Numbered from the stretch's first letter, positions 48,103-60,030 are shown. The stretch: 64,000 nt of DNA from Imbricaverruca yamaguchii (GCA_034440575.1 JAOTOL010001525.1:206501-270500), one strand, 5' to 3'. Numbers and translations: made by a program. The notes: a model not told the origin generated them from the sequence alone.

Positions 48103-49151
48103 AACACGCGCACGTCCGGGGGTGGGGGTGGGGGCAGATATCTGCCGCCTGAGGTTTTTCCTAATTTGCCGCCATACTAATCGAGTTAGTAAGGTCAAAC
48201 CTCGCATGGCTGCTTATTCGTCGTTTCCGCATATCCTCATACATTTTAAACCCTGGGTCATCTTAGGTCAGGGCACCAGGTCAGGCGAAGTGACCAAACT
48301 ACTCTCCGAGTTCTAGGTGGCATAACTTCCACAATAAGTGGGCGATTGATTTCAAACTTATAGCACGTCATTATCTCAGGTAATGTATATTTTTTTTTTA
48401 AAGTTAGGTCAGTGAAATTCACAAGGGGGATGCACAGTAATGGAGTTATATATCTCTTTTTTCGTAGCATCGACCTGAGGTTAGATCGCGGCCATGGCTT
48501 CCCCATGATATAGTTATGGTAAAATATACAAATGTTCCGTGGTTACATATTTGCTCTCGGAAGGATCTCACAACGGTTGTGGCGTGTAGTTGGAAGCTAT
48601 GCTAAATGTTACCGCCGACATTTTTGCTCAGTGACCTCACCAAGGTCGTCTGAGGTCATCGGAGATCACTAGAACATTTCTGCACGTTATATCGCACTGC
48701 ACTGAGCTAGAAGGCTGAAATTACCGCCATTGTGCTTGTATCTCCAAGACGTGTCGATTGATATATGACATGCCCTACATAGGCTAGTTCTTGACCTTGA
48801 CCTGAGGTCATAGTTTCAGTTAACCTGACCTTAAATCACACCACTTGTTGTCGATAGCACATGTCAAGGACTGTCGAATAGCGTTCGCCGTTTGTTTCCA
48901 TCTGTTACAGGTCCTGATATATGTGTCAATATCTGAGAGTCCCACCTGATCTGGTCGAATTTACCGTATGATGACCCAGTGACTTGAATATTGACCTGAG
49001 GGAAAAAATGACTTTCGATAGAGCCTGCCACTAGCTATTCAACGCCGTTTTCCGTTTGTCGCTAGCTAGCATAGTTCTAGAGATCTTAGGAGGCAGACAT
49101 CTGCCCCCCGGACATGCGAAGTTTGCGCAGACTGCCGGACGTGTGAGTGTT
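48103..49151. mobile_element. 1,049-bp inverted-repeat element in Patj intron 1
   Basis: The outer 17 bp are inverted repeats: AACACGCGCACGTCCGG at the left, and the reverse complement of AACACTCACACGTCCGG at the right, with 15 of 17 matching. Just inside, a GGGGCAGATATCTGCC palindrome on the left is matched by GGCAGACATCTGCCCCCC on the right. The interior is rich in GGTCA/TGACC. There is no transposase frame, so it is probably a MITE. A target duplication was not clear. Confidence 0.72.
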
Positions 49152-49402
49152 AAATGTGTGTGAAGTTGTCTAGTCGTGCTATCAGAAAAGCGGCATGTCA
49201 ATTATCATGGAGTGCAGAGTGCAAGGAGGAAAGTTGTGGCTTTCGAAAGAAAGAAACCAACTACATTGTAACATCGTATATTTTAGCCAATAATAGCTCA
49301 CATTTTATTCCCATCGTCCAGCTTTCGTCCTTAGGGTATCCAGAACATTTCCAAGCGGCACCTCCGTCTGTCTGCTGGGAGAGTCACGGTCGTGATGTGC
49401 TG

Positions 49403-49619
49403 TTGTTTGGGAACCCGTAGTAATACTGCGCAGCATTACTACCTCTCCCCAAACAATCCCGCGCTGGATTGTTTGGGGAGCCGTAGTAATACTGCGGGAT
49501 TGCTTTTGGAGCCGTAGTCATACTGCGGGATTGCTTGGGGAGCCGTAGTATTACTGTGGGATTGTTTGGGGAGCCGTAGTAATGCTACGTGATTGTTTGG
49601 GGAGCCATAGTAGTGCTGG
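49403..49619. repeat. 31-bp tandem repeat with an internal inversion, just upstream of a Patj acceptor
   Basis: From 49,467 the unit GATTGTTTGGGGAGCCGTAG plus TAATACTGCGG repeats five times. Before that, one partial forward copy and one inverted copy form the palindromes GTAGTAATACTGCGCAGCAT and CCCCAAACAATCC...GGATTGTTTGGGG. The array ends 29 bp before the exon. Confidence 0.93.
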
Positions 49620-49648
49620 GCGACACTGACCGGACTGCTCTCGCGCAG

Positions 49649-50065
49649 GACTCTCTGCAGCGACTCAAGGCCCAGCTCTCGGCGCACCCGTCGCTAGTGC
49701 CGGCCGACTTCGGCATCGTGCCGGAGACGGGCGGTCTGGAGCTGACTCTGACGCCGCTGGCCACGCCCCCACACCGGCTGGCCACACCCCCGCACCAGCC
49801 GGCCATGCCGTCGCACAAGTCGACCACCCCCACGCCGCCGGACACGGCGGGGTTGGATCACCCGACGAGCGCACCGCCACCGTCACCGGCAGGGGAGGCG
49901 GAGCCGCCACTAGCTCCGGTGCGCTCGCTGGACAGGCCACCGGAGTCGGCCCAGCTGAAGCCGCAGCCGGAGCTGCCGCCGAAGCCGCAACGGAAGCCCC
50001 AACCCCAACCGCAGCAAGAGCCAGCTGCATGTGCTGCCAGCGAAACGAACTCCAACAACGTCGAG
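49649..50065 (+). CDS. Patj: Patj exon: end of L27 region and proline-rich linker
   Basis: The acceptor CTCTCGCGCAG opens in phase 0 with DSLQRLKAQLSAHPSLVPAD then FGIVPETGGLELTLTPLA, which continues the L27-flanking helix as in insect Patj. The remainder is proline-, alanine- and glutamine-rich (PPHRLATPPHQPAMPS through PKPQRKPQPQPQQEP), a disordered linker. The donor chosen is GTCGAG|GTGTGT, giving exactly 139 codons and phase 0. High GC content contrasts with the surrounding intron. The end is less certain than the start because the linker is not conserved. Confidence 0.82.
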
Positions 50066-50971
50066 GTGTGTGCCGCTTCACGGGCCAGGAGCTGGCATGT
50101 GCACGCGTGTTACGCCGCAAGGCCGAGCGGGAACGGTACAGGATGTGTGCTGACGGTTGCAAACGAGTGCTGCTGTCGGTTCATCATGATGTGTTGTAGG
50201 AAGTTGGGATTTACATATCGGGATCGTGGATGGCGAGATAAAAACTTTTACTTCATCCAGTTTAGAGAGTGCACATTTCTTTTTCTTTGGTGCACCAAAA
50301 CCTCTTTTTTTGTTATTCCTAATGTGCTTTGTGCATTTTATTAGAAAACAGTAAGTCTGGTCATTCTCAAGGAGCACCATTCAGGCATTCAGCAAGGAGA
50401 AGGAGGTGATACTTTTCTAGAGAAGATTATGCTCTGGATGCCAAAAATTCGCTAGCAGCGTATTTTTTCCAAACCTGGTTGCAAGTACATTTGTGAGTGC
50501 AGCAGTGCCGATGTCAACATCGATGTCTCCTGGATATCTCGTTATCCTTTCTGCCGGACGGCAGGGAATATCTGGCTGAGCCTCTTCGATGAAGCCCATG
50601 CTTTTGCGAAAATACCCTATCGTGTAATTCCAGGTTCTTGATGAGATTTGCGTTGGTTTTAAAATATTAGCGCCGTAGTCCTATTTGCTTCAAAGACGTC
50701 ACAAAAAATATCGAAAGTACTGTGTGCGCTCAACATCGTCGTTTCGTGCATTTAGCCTGCCCAAGTGTTCAGTGACTTCAGTGGTCGTCTTATTGCTTAC
50801 ACCTCGCCGGTCACATGCGGGCTACTAACACAAGCGGACTACTAGCGCGATTCGCGCTGGCTGCTTTATCTGGCAGCGCCAGAGTGCCAGCTCCGTCCGA
50901 TCCCCGCCCCACCAATACCAATCTTATCTGCTGTCTGGGTTCTAGGGTGGCCACGACCACTGCATCAGTGC
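50066..50971. other. intronic, nothing recognised
   Basis: Patj intron sequence without recognisable repeat or domain. Confidence 0.45.
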
Positions 50972-51044
50972 TACCGTGAATCCCTGCCGTGTATCCCTAC
51001 CATGTATCCCTACCATGTATCCCTACCGTGTATCCCTACCGTGA
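50972..51044. repeat. 13-bp tandem repeat, 5 copies
   Basis: TACCRTGTATCCC repeats five times with few changes and is followed by a TA-rich tract to about 51,126. Confidence 0.92.
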
Positions 51045-51756
51045 TATATATTTATATACATGAATATATAATCAATATATATAATTATATAAATAATAGT
51101 ATATGCTATATATATATATATATATAGGTGAAGTTTTAAAATGCGGAGAGCTTTTATACATTGGACCCCTCCCAATAAGTTTCCGACGACTTTCTGATTC
51201 GGCTTCTTTCAGTCGCCGACTTGTGTGCCCTTGTGCAACCCTCACAGCTGACATATTGAGGCATATTTGGCTCGGCTGGCTCACAACTGTGTTCAGTTTG
51301 CATCCGTGCAGATCGCCACCATGGACGTTTGTACTACGTCATCATAGCTCATGTGGGACCAGTGCCTGCAACTTCAATTTCAGTTTGACGTCGGATGTGA
51401 AGTTTTACAAAATCATTTTTTTGCATTGGAAGATGCATATTATAAAGGCATGTTGTATCAAAACATGTATGCGTCTGTATTACGTAATCTTAGGTCTGGG
51501 CTGTGTCCAGCATCATTCAGCGAACTGGTTATGTAGTAGGAAACCGAAATGTGCATTCAATTCGAACTGTATTTCATTGTCTGTCTAAGATTATTTTGTT
51601 CTGAACCTTCGCAAATAGATATCAACACAAGCAAACATGTGCTGATTCATCAAGCAAGTCAATGCGGATGTGCGTGGTCTGTGTATGTGTTTTTCTTCGA
51701 TAAGTTTCGACATGTGTGTCGACGTTACCGCCACCCGTGCCGCCGTCCTTTGCCAG

Positions 51757-51900
51757 CCGGAGCCGGGTGCGCCGCCAGCTGTGACGTCAGAGTCGCCACC
51801 AGTCACCTCACAGTCGCCCGTCATGACCGGCACCTACGTGCGGGAACTGGACAACATCATCGCCAACGCGGCGCGAGGCCGCCAGGTCAAAACAATTCGG
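51757..51900 (+). CDS. Patj: Patj exon: linker leading into the first PDZ domain
   Basis: The acceptor CCTTTGCCAG is followed in phase 0 by PEPGAPPAVTSESPPVTSQS, then PVMTGTYVRELDNIIANAAR and GRQVKTIR, and the donor CGG|GTCAGT. There are 48 codons, phase 0 at both ends. The last residues lead directly into the first PDZ strand in the next exon. The upstream half is Ser/Pro-rich linker. No family motif occurs before the PDZ border, so identification depends on phase, splice sites and continuity with the PDZ exon. Confidence 0.78.
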
Positions 51901-52825
51901 GTCAGTGCAGCGCGGACATCGAGGCTTCTGAATCTCGAATGAATGGGCTCATCGGCGCCCGATATTCGTTGGTTGCAAGTCATTGATTATGTTCCCGGTG
52001 TTGTGCTTGACGCTCTAGTGTCACAGCAGAGCAACTGTCGGATGCTGGAATGACATCTTCGGTGAAATGGCACCGGGATTGGGGAGTGGTCCTGCCATTT
52101 GCATCCCACATTTAAGGTACTGTTGCGAGAAGGATAGGAATGCTCGTTTATGAAACTTTACGTTTATGGAACTTTAGTTTATGCAAGTGCCAGGTCAGTC
52201 ATGTTTTCTGGGGAATGGTAATTCGGCTTGATGAGAGAGTCAAAAGACGGCTGTTGAACGTACAACCACACATTTATTATTATTTCTCCATTCTTCTAGC
52301 ACCATTGCTTAGGTTGCATTCATCGGACCGTAGCTATTTACCGCGTTATTCATAGACGCAAATAAATGGGATAGATAGAAATGGATAAAGCTACGCAAAG
52401 TGCATATGCATTTGAATCCTTGCGAAATCAGAGATGCCCATGATGTCTGTCTACAGTGCGTCAAAATGCGAGCAGCGGACGTACCACAGAAAACTCATCC
52501 TCCATTACAGGGAGGGCAGACTAGCTTCGGTTCGCTTTAATTCTCCTCTATTTCGGTTCAATTCTCGCCTGTTGAGTGTGTTTCGCCAGTGTTCCCACCC
52601 AAGAGGCCAGAAGTGTCCGCCCACTCGCAATTTCGCTCCAAGTTTAGGAAGAGACCGCGGACAAAAAGAACGAGCGCCTAGCATGCCACTGAACAAATCG
52701 AGTGATACCAGATATTATGCTTCTGATCCAATCAGTAGCCGGACAGGACGTGTTAGAGATCAAAATTTGCAAATAAATTGGGCATCTGGACCTTCCAACA
52801 GTGACATGCACATGAACTATTCCAG

Positions 52826-53070
52826 GTAAACTGTCCACTCCTCGGCTGACGGTGGTGATATTCCCAGCTGGGAGGTAAATTGTCCACTGCCCGGCTGACG
52901 GCGGTGATATTCCTAGCTGGGAGGTAACCTGTCCACTGCCCGGCTGACGGTGGTGATTTTCCCAGCTGGGAGGTAAATTATCCACTGCCCGGCAGACGGC
53001 GGTGATATTCCTAGCTGGGAGGTAACCTGTCCACTGCCCGGCTGACGGCGGTGATATTCCCAGCTGGGAG
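52826..53070. repeat. 49-bp minisatellite, exactly 5 copies, upstream of the PDZ exon
   Basis: The unit starts GTAAATTGTCCACTGCCCGG and ends GGTGATATTCCCAGCTGGGAG. Five units fit without remainder and all include the palindrome CCCAGCTGGG or a close variant. The array ends 97 bp before the exon acceptor site. Confidence 0.95.
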
Positions 53071-53167
53071 CTCCACTGCGTGGGCTCGGCCGAGCCATCC
53101 CGATTCGGCCCCGTTCGTCCAATCGACCGGGTCGCCTGGCGACTGACCGGCGAGTCTCTGTTTGCAG

Positions 53168-53283
53168 CTGTATAAGGAGGAGGGCAGCAGCCTGGGCTTC
53201 AGCGTGGCCGGCCTGACGAGCGAGGTGAACCGTGAGCTGGGCATCTTCGTGCAGGGCATCCAGCCGGACGGCATCGCTGCACA
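53168..53283 (+). CDS. Patj: Patj exon: first half of PDZ domain 1
   Basis: The acceptor CTGTTTGCAG is followed by LYKEEGSSLGFSVAGLTSEV, then NRELGIFVQGIQPDGIAA and two bases (CA), before CA|GTCAGT. The GSSLGFSV carboxylate-binding loop and the IFV..I.P.GIAA strand-turn are classic PDZ features. The closest resemblance is to vertebrate PATJ/MPDZ PDZ1 (LGFSVV.LRS...G...IFV..IQPG). The split codon CA plus a pyrimidine would give the His of the usual AAHRDGRL motif, so the second half should lie in a downstream exon. It was not found before 64 kb. Confidence 0.88.
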
Positions 53284-54068
53284 GTCAGTAGACCACCCTG
53301 TTTGGCCGCACACTAACACGCACTGTCGAGCGACCCGACACGCACGTCATTGAGCTTCTGTAGTCGAAGTGTAACGATAAAAGCATGAAGCCGTGGCGCC
53401 TGTTTACTAGAAATAACGTGTGGATGCGTACAGTAGGCAGATATAACATTTTGCGCTACACAACTGGCAAGGGCAGTTCCTAAGTTGTTCATAGCAACAA
53501 AATAAGTTCATTACTATTGCGTGCGTATTATTTTGGGTGTTGTTTGATCTAGAACTGTACCGTTGTTTGAACTGATGCCAAGTGTGCCGCCGTGTGCTGG
53601 AAGCAGGCGGCGCGTGGTATCTGTATGCATACACGACACGACTGGCATGCCAACATGCACTCTCTTCGCTTGATGAACTTATCTGACATGCACACCTTTG
53701 CATCTCTAACACCGTTGCCATTTTATGTTGTCAGGTGGTAACCGTACCACTTCATTGTTCATTCCCCCACCTATTGAGCTGATTTGGCTTAATGCTACCT
53801 TAATTTACAGACAGATGCTTGCCCCAAACATTGAAATAAAAACAGGGTGGAAAAATATCTACGATTAAAGGAAAAGCACCTGCAGTTTTCTTGTCGTGTG
53901 GTAAGGTAGTATGCAGTTCTAGGTAGCTTTCCAGAATCATTGACCATTCACCTCTCATCGCTCATGAAACGTTTTTATAGAATGACTCCGATTCTGAGAA
54001 TTCTGCCTGATGGTTGAAACTTCGGCTGTTTCTAGATAGCTACAGTAGTGACCGTATCAGCAGTCAGT
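53284..54068. other. intronic, nothing recognised
   Basis: No sequence encoding the expected continuation of PDZ1 was found. Confidence 0.45.
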
Positions 54069-55176
54069 GCGCCCGTGCTCCTGCTGCAGGTGGCCGTGCC
54101 CCTGCTGCAGGTGGCCGTGCCCCTGCTGCAGGTGATCTTATCCCTGCTGTAGGTGACCGTACCCCTGCTGCAGGTGGCCGTGCTCCTGCTGTAGGTGACC
54201 GTGCCCCTGCTGCAGGTGATCTTATCCCTGCTGTAGGTGACCGTGCCCCTGCTGCAGGTGATCTTATCCCTGCTGCAGGTGGCCGTGCTCCTGCTGTAGG
54301 TGACCGTGCCCCTGCTGCAGGTGATCTTATCCCTGCTGTAGGTGACCGTGCCCCTGCTGCAGGTGACCGTGCCCCTGCTGCAGGTGGCCGTGCCCCTGCT
54401 GTAGGTGACCGTGCCCCTGCTGCAGGTGATCTTATCCCTGCTGTAGGTGACCGTGCCCCTGCTGCAGGTGGCCGTGCCCCTGCTGTAGGTGGCCGTGCTC
54501 CTGCTGTAGGTGACCGTGCCCCTGCTGCAGGTGATCTTATCCCTGCTGTAGGTGACCGTGCCCCTGCTGCAGGTGGCCGTGCCCCTGCTGCATGTGATCT
54601 TATCCCTGCTGTAGGTGACCGTGCCCCTGCTGCAGGTGACCGTGCCCCTGCTGCAGGTGGCCGTGCCCCTGCTGTAGGTGACCGTGCCCCTGCTGCAGGT
54701 GATCTTATCCCTGCTGTAGGTGACCGTGCCCCTGCTGCAGGTGGCCGTGCCCCTGCTGTAGGTGGCCGTGCTCCTGCTGTAGGTGACCGTGCCCCTGCTG
54801 CAGGTGATCTTATCCCTGCTGCAGGTGGCCGTGCCCCTGCTGTAGGTGGCCGTGCCCCTGCTGCAGGTGATCTTATCCCTGCTGTAGGTGACCGTGCCCC
54901 TGCTGCAGGTGGCCGTGCCCCTGCTGTAGGTGACCGTGCCCCTGCTGCAGGTGATCTTATCCCTGCTGCAGGTGGCCGTGCTCCTGCTGTAGGTGACCGT
55001 GCCCCTGCTGCAGGTGATCTTATCCCTGCTGTAGGTGACCGTGCCCCTGCTGCAGGTGACCGTGCCCCTGCTGCAGGTGGCCGTGCCCCTGCTGCAGGTG
55101 GCCGTGCCCCTGCTGCAGGTGATCTTATCCCTGCTGTAGGTGACCGCGCCCCTGCTGCAGGTGACCGTGCCCCTGA
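54069..55176. repeat. 21-bp minisatellite, about 52 copies
   Basis: The unit CCTGCTGCAGGTGACCGTGCC has three main variants: GGTGGCCGTGC, GGTGACCGTGC and GGTGATCTTATC, with CTGCAGG alternating with CTGTAGG. The variants are themselves arranged in higher-order blocks. One plus frame and two minus frames are open across the array (heptads such as PAAGDRA). I regard these as by-products of a unit divisible by three, since no splice or start signals frame them. Confidence 0.97.
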
Positions 55177-56090
55177 AGCAGTGATACATTTTTTTTTCTC
55201 AAGAAAATGGGTGGAAAATACCACCTAATGAAAGTTCAATAGACCTCCCTGTCTATGGCTTTTGTGACATCCTTGCTTACTAGCTGCTGATTATGAAACC
55301 AACATGAACTCAACTAAAGATATCCTGATGCCCTTCAACAATTCAAATATGCCATAGTTGGGGTGCACCAATGACCTCTGATCAGGAAATTTCCTGAAAC
55401 CGTATCACAGAGCCTCTTCTCTTTCAGATAGTCTACCCAGTATCCTGAAACCCGGTATCATCCAGCACTCCTTAAGTCCTTATTCAGCAAGCAATGAAAC
55501 CCTGCACTGAATACAATATGCAGGCTTATCAAAGTTACTCAGTGATAAGTTATTCCACTTTCTGAATATACCACTTTCTGAACACTCAATCGACATCCTT
55601 CTCCAAGAAGTATCAGCATCCTGCTCATTGATATGAAGTATTTATGTCTCCTTTGTAACAGTATCTTGTTTATAAATAGCATGTGCATGTCCTCAATATG
55701 GAATGGTATTACACGAACATTTTGCAATGCAATTTCGGGTAAAGAGATCACCTATATGATATGGGATACAATACCAGTTCATCATAGTTATTTTTCTCCT
55801 TATCCCGATTTACATGTTTTCTTAAATTATGGATCTTGAAACAAATAATAAAGGTCCAGTCATAATCACCAACACCATCAACTCAAATTTTAGTCTGGAA
55901 GATATCAAAAACATTTTAAATTACACTAATTACATGTCAAATTTCGACATCCTGCTATGGTCATTTCCACATCTCACACCTAATGAAAAACCAATATTTT
56001 AACCCTGCCCTGTAGTAGGTATGGGCGCGAAATTACCCTAGATGTCGACGTACCCCTAAACTCCAATCCACCACCACCACCCTGTAGTAG
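55177..56090. other. presumed Patj intron, nothing recognised
   Basis: AT-rich sequence between two related minisatellite blocks, with no exon-like frame. Confidence 0.45.
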
Positions 56091-56213
56091 GTGACTGCGC
56101 CCCTGCAATAAGTGACTGCCCCTGCAATAAGTGACCGTGCGTCTGCAGTAAGTAACCGTGCCACTGTGGTAGGTGGCCGTGTCCCTGCAGTAGGTGGCCG
56201 TGCCCCTGTTGTA
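56091..56213. repeat. diverged outlier block of the 21-bp minisatellite
   Basis: Units such as CCCTGCAATAAGTGACCGTG and CCCTGTAGTAGGTGACTGCG repeat about six times and match the 54-55 kb array in period and phrase. Confidence 0.85.
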
Positions 56214-58089
56214 AATATTCAGCCTACCCTCCTTAGAATTAAGTTGAAGTGCTTGCGTGGTACTCACAGGGTATTTTTCCTCGGAATAAATCCGATATTT
56301 ACAAGGCTTGAGACATCTGGGACTTGCTAGAAGTGAACTCATCAAATTATGACCGTTATTTTCAATTCTCGCTGTCGACCCACTGCGGCGAATGGGTGAT
56401 TTGTGAATCGTTCTGTGATGTATGTATTGGCGGATAGAAAGGGAGGCGAGTGCCTATGAGTCGAACACCAAAAATACCACTTACCTACGAGTGTCAGATG
56501 CGCCGACTGTGCGTGTCGGATGGCGTACTGACTGCCAGTGGCGCCAATCCGGCTCGTTTGTCAACGTCCTGGCCATCGGTCACGGATACTTCGAATGCTG
56601 GACACCATCTATAGTGCAGTAATTAGGCCGTGCAATGGTGCCGTTTTAGAACTGCGCTGCCTGGTCGCGTATCGCGTTTGGAACCTCGCTCTAAATTCAG
56701 TTGCGTTGTTGTCTCACTCACGAGCTAGTTCTCAACATGAACATCCACATTGTGGCAAAACAACATATGTGCCGAATTGACCACGTATGACGCGATTAGC
56801 ATAGCGTAGACTACTTGTGCGGAGGATATTTGCATTATTTACGTCTGCTATTTCGTGTAATGTTCATCTTCGCTGAATAGATGTTAATTCAGCGAGATAC
56901 ATCCTTTGTCTGTCCTCAGCAGTTTCCCATTTTGGTCCAATTTGACAAGATTAAGTCCTCCACGCCTCAAGTTGTGATATTTTATCAAATTGACCAACCC
57001 TGTGAGAAAAGGCCAAAGCTCAGCATTTTCGATACCTAGTTTGATATGGATTGATGTGCTGATTGAGTGTCAATGCATTGGATATAACTGCTTATAATTT
57101 TCGGTCATTTTCATCGAATATATTGTGGAATGAAGTGCAGATGGAACAAAATTCGACCCCTCCTCACCAATTCATCAGAGACATGGTGGATGTTCCGGAA
57201 GGCTAATCCTCGAAGGGAGTCGTAATGTCGGCGAATGCATGCTCGGGGATTCCGTAGAGAGCATCGACCTGGCTGCGGTGTCTGTAGATAATTTTCCTCG
57301 GTGAAATTGCACTTGTATAGCATCCGACGAGAAACGACCAGCCTCGGCCAGTACTTTCCTCGCGCCGCCCGTCATAAAGTCTGCGGTAGTGCCGCCGGGC
57401 ATTGGATGTCCGGCACCTTACTGGGGTCCGAGCACGTAGCTCGACGACCTGCATGTGAGTCACGAAATTCGTACACGGTGGCATTCTGGTATTGTACCTG
57501 GTATTGCACCAGAAAGTTTAAAGCCTATCATGACAAGTGTCCTCCAACCAAAACAATTACAGCTTGTGCCATCATGCATCATTTATCGACGTCTTCGTGA
57601 GCGTGGGAACAGATATATCGACCTTGTTCCGTCATCATTGCTTAAGATCTCGGTGACGCAGGAGCGTATCTTGATCAGTGTGTTCCTGTGTCATTGCTGC
57701 TTATTTATGGTGTCTATGTTATGGGTTCGAGACTCCATTGTCGCCGAAATAATTGTATTGCATGTAGCCAATCGTCACGAAATGTTACCCACACCAATTA
57801 TCATTGTCTATAAACAGACGGCGAATTATTCAATATTTAATTCTTGCTCAATACTTTGTTTTTTGTGCCTTCATGTGGAAGGAAAAGGCAACCTGTCAAC
57901 AACTATTTTTCGTTAACAAATCCTAGTGCTAATGCATATATTAATTCGTATCTGAGGCATTCCATTACGACATGGTCGCAAAACGATACAGTGCATTCGA
58001 ATTCCCAACGATGAATGCGCATCACTACCGCATAAAGCTCGAAGTCCCAGTAATTTTCAGCGTGACTTCCAGTTCAATGTAGTGCAGGT
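56214..58089. other. non-coding, nothing recognised
   Basis: Overlapping frames occur on the minus strand at 57.1-57.5 kb but contain no motif that I recognise. Confidence 0.4.
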
Positions 58090-58650
58090 TTTCTCGAGTG
58101 TGAAGACCCGGCGACGGCGATGGTCAGCGCACTTGACCGGAGCCGGTGTCTGGTAGCGACTGGCGCCGTGTTCCGTGTTGTTTGCCACCGCCGTCGGGCC
58201 GACTGCGCCGGCGCTGCCCGCTGGCCCGTCCTGCATGGCCAGCCCACGGCCGCCGCCGCTGTTCCACTGCGCGTGATTGGTAATGTCGCGGCGCGGTTAT
58301 CGCCAGCGCGACGCGTTCCGTGACGCCCGTATGGCCGGCGGCAGTCTGTTCGGCTGGTGTTTGTGTGCGCCGCCGACAGGCGCGTGACTGGGCCGGCCGC
58401 ACGGGCTCGGCCAGCCCCGCATTGTTTACCGAGCGGCCGCCGGCCGGCCGGTGCGCACCTCTGCACATCGACCGGCGACGATGGCCATGCAATATTCAGC
58501 ACGGCGCCGCCACGTCCGGCACACACCTTCCGGCCGCCTGGCATGCCGCCCTGCATGGCGATTACCGTGTCTTCTGGGCCGGCCGTGGGTGGCGGAAAGG
58601 GCGGCCGCGGCAGGAATTATCTACAAACAACTTACAGCAAACGCGCACTT
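58090..58650. other. CpG-rich island
   Basis: GC content and CpG frequency are clearly above the surroundings, with many CGGCCG and GGCCGCC strings. Frames are open on both strands because stop codons are rare in GC-rich DNA. It could be a CpG-rich regulatory region or an unrecognised exon. No conserved protein was detected. Confidence 0.5.
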
Positions 58651-59009
58651 CACGTGCGGCTTAGTGGGATAGCCTGAGCGTAGTCACGGACAGGTGGCAT
58701 GGAAATGGCACCGGCGAGAGCGTAACGCCGCTCTGCCACTGCTGTACATCTGCCCCGTCTTACGCTGGTCCGCTGCTGGCCAATTAGTGTACTGGCGTCC
58801 ACCTGCTTCCCTCTGCCTTCCCTTTCACCATCCCTCCACTGTTCTTCCTCTGTCAACCCACCGTTTTCTCTTCCATTCTACCTGATCTGCCCATCCATTG
58901 CTATTAGCCGCTTAGCCTTGCTGTGCCTTGTTGCCGTTCCCAGCTCCCACGCTGGTTCATTCCACGACAAATCGATGAGAGCGTAACATCCAATATTTTA
59001 TATTTCGAT

Positions 59010-60030
59010 GCAAATAATTGCGTAGGGTTATCTGATGCACCGAATCCAGCTGTGCCATTAAAAAAGAAACATAAGAAAAACGGTTAAGGAGTTACGGCCC
59101 CGGGCATTTTTGAGATACCACCGAACAAGGGTGGGTGTATTTTTAGGTCCACACAATGGAAAATAATCGGAATTGTCCAAAAGTATGCATCGGTTACATC
59201 ACAATAATCCACTGGATTTTATCTATTTCTCAATTTTCGTTTACGGGCTATTTCAAATCGTGACATCTTGAAGTAAGGTCACGTCACTTGCTTTAGCTTT
59301 CGGGACAGTCAGAATGCGATTAAAAAAGGTGCAGAAATGAAGTTCGAAATGCTATCTTTCGAAGTAAAAAATGCAACATGGTGTTACCCCTAAAACTCTA
59401 CATTTTCGTTCTAAATTTGGCATGCATTTTTTTTTTGCCCTAGTTGATCATGGTCTGCTTTACTATTTGTTTAGAATGATATATTGCTGAAGTACAAGCC
59501 TTTTGACCTTCGGGACACGTGACCGAATGATAATTTTGTTCATATGATCTTGAGTGTTGTGCTATACAAGTGAGATCTAATTCGTTGTGAGATCAAGGGT
59601 AAATCAGAAATGGCAGTCTCCGAATTGTGGTACTTGGCCCATTCCATCTCAAATCGTCAAGTGAACGGGCCAAAATACCACCGTATACTTCATAGTTCGA
59701 TGAAAATACTTATATAATGTTATTTGGTCCCTACAATACAGCTGTGCAATTTTGAGAATGTTGGAGCAACGGTTAATGTATTATAACCTCGAACATTTTT
59801 TATGTCACCTAAGTCTTTGAAGGCCAGGAATTCAGTGAAGAGTGACACGAATTGCCGAAGCTATATATCGCTGATCTCGTCATGATCCACTACATCTTGT
59901 GTAAATTTCGAACTTTTTTGCTAACGCGTTTTTTTAGATCGTTGGCTTGTGACCTAGGATAACGTAACCAAGTTTCACCTTCGAGACAGTGATAATATTA
60001 TTTTGGAAATGCAGAAGCGACAATGAGTGA
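59010..60030. repeat. two diverged copies of a roughly 340-bp repeat, about 690 bp apart
   Basis: Ordered phrases recur: CAGCTGTGCMATT, ACGGTTAAKG, a GACCT/GTCACRT stretch, TTCGRGACAGTSA, TGCAGAARYGA and GTAGCTA- or GAAGTA-like ends. The similarity is weak enough that alignment is needed. Confidence 0.5.

Noticed and set aside
54014..55228. Long frames on both strands encoding seven-residue repeats
   Set aside because: The 21-bp unit keeps several frames open at once. There is no start context, splice site or non-repeat domain at either end.
57111..57484. Possible minus-strand gene with overlapping frames
   Set aside because: No recognisable motif and no convincing splice sites, and neither frame stands out by composition.
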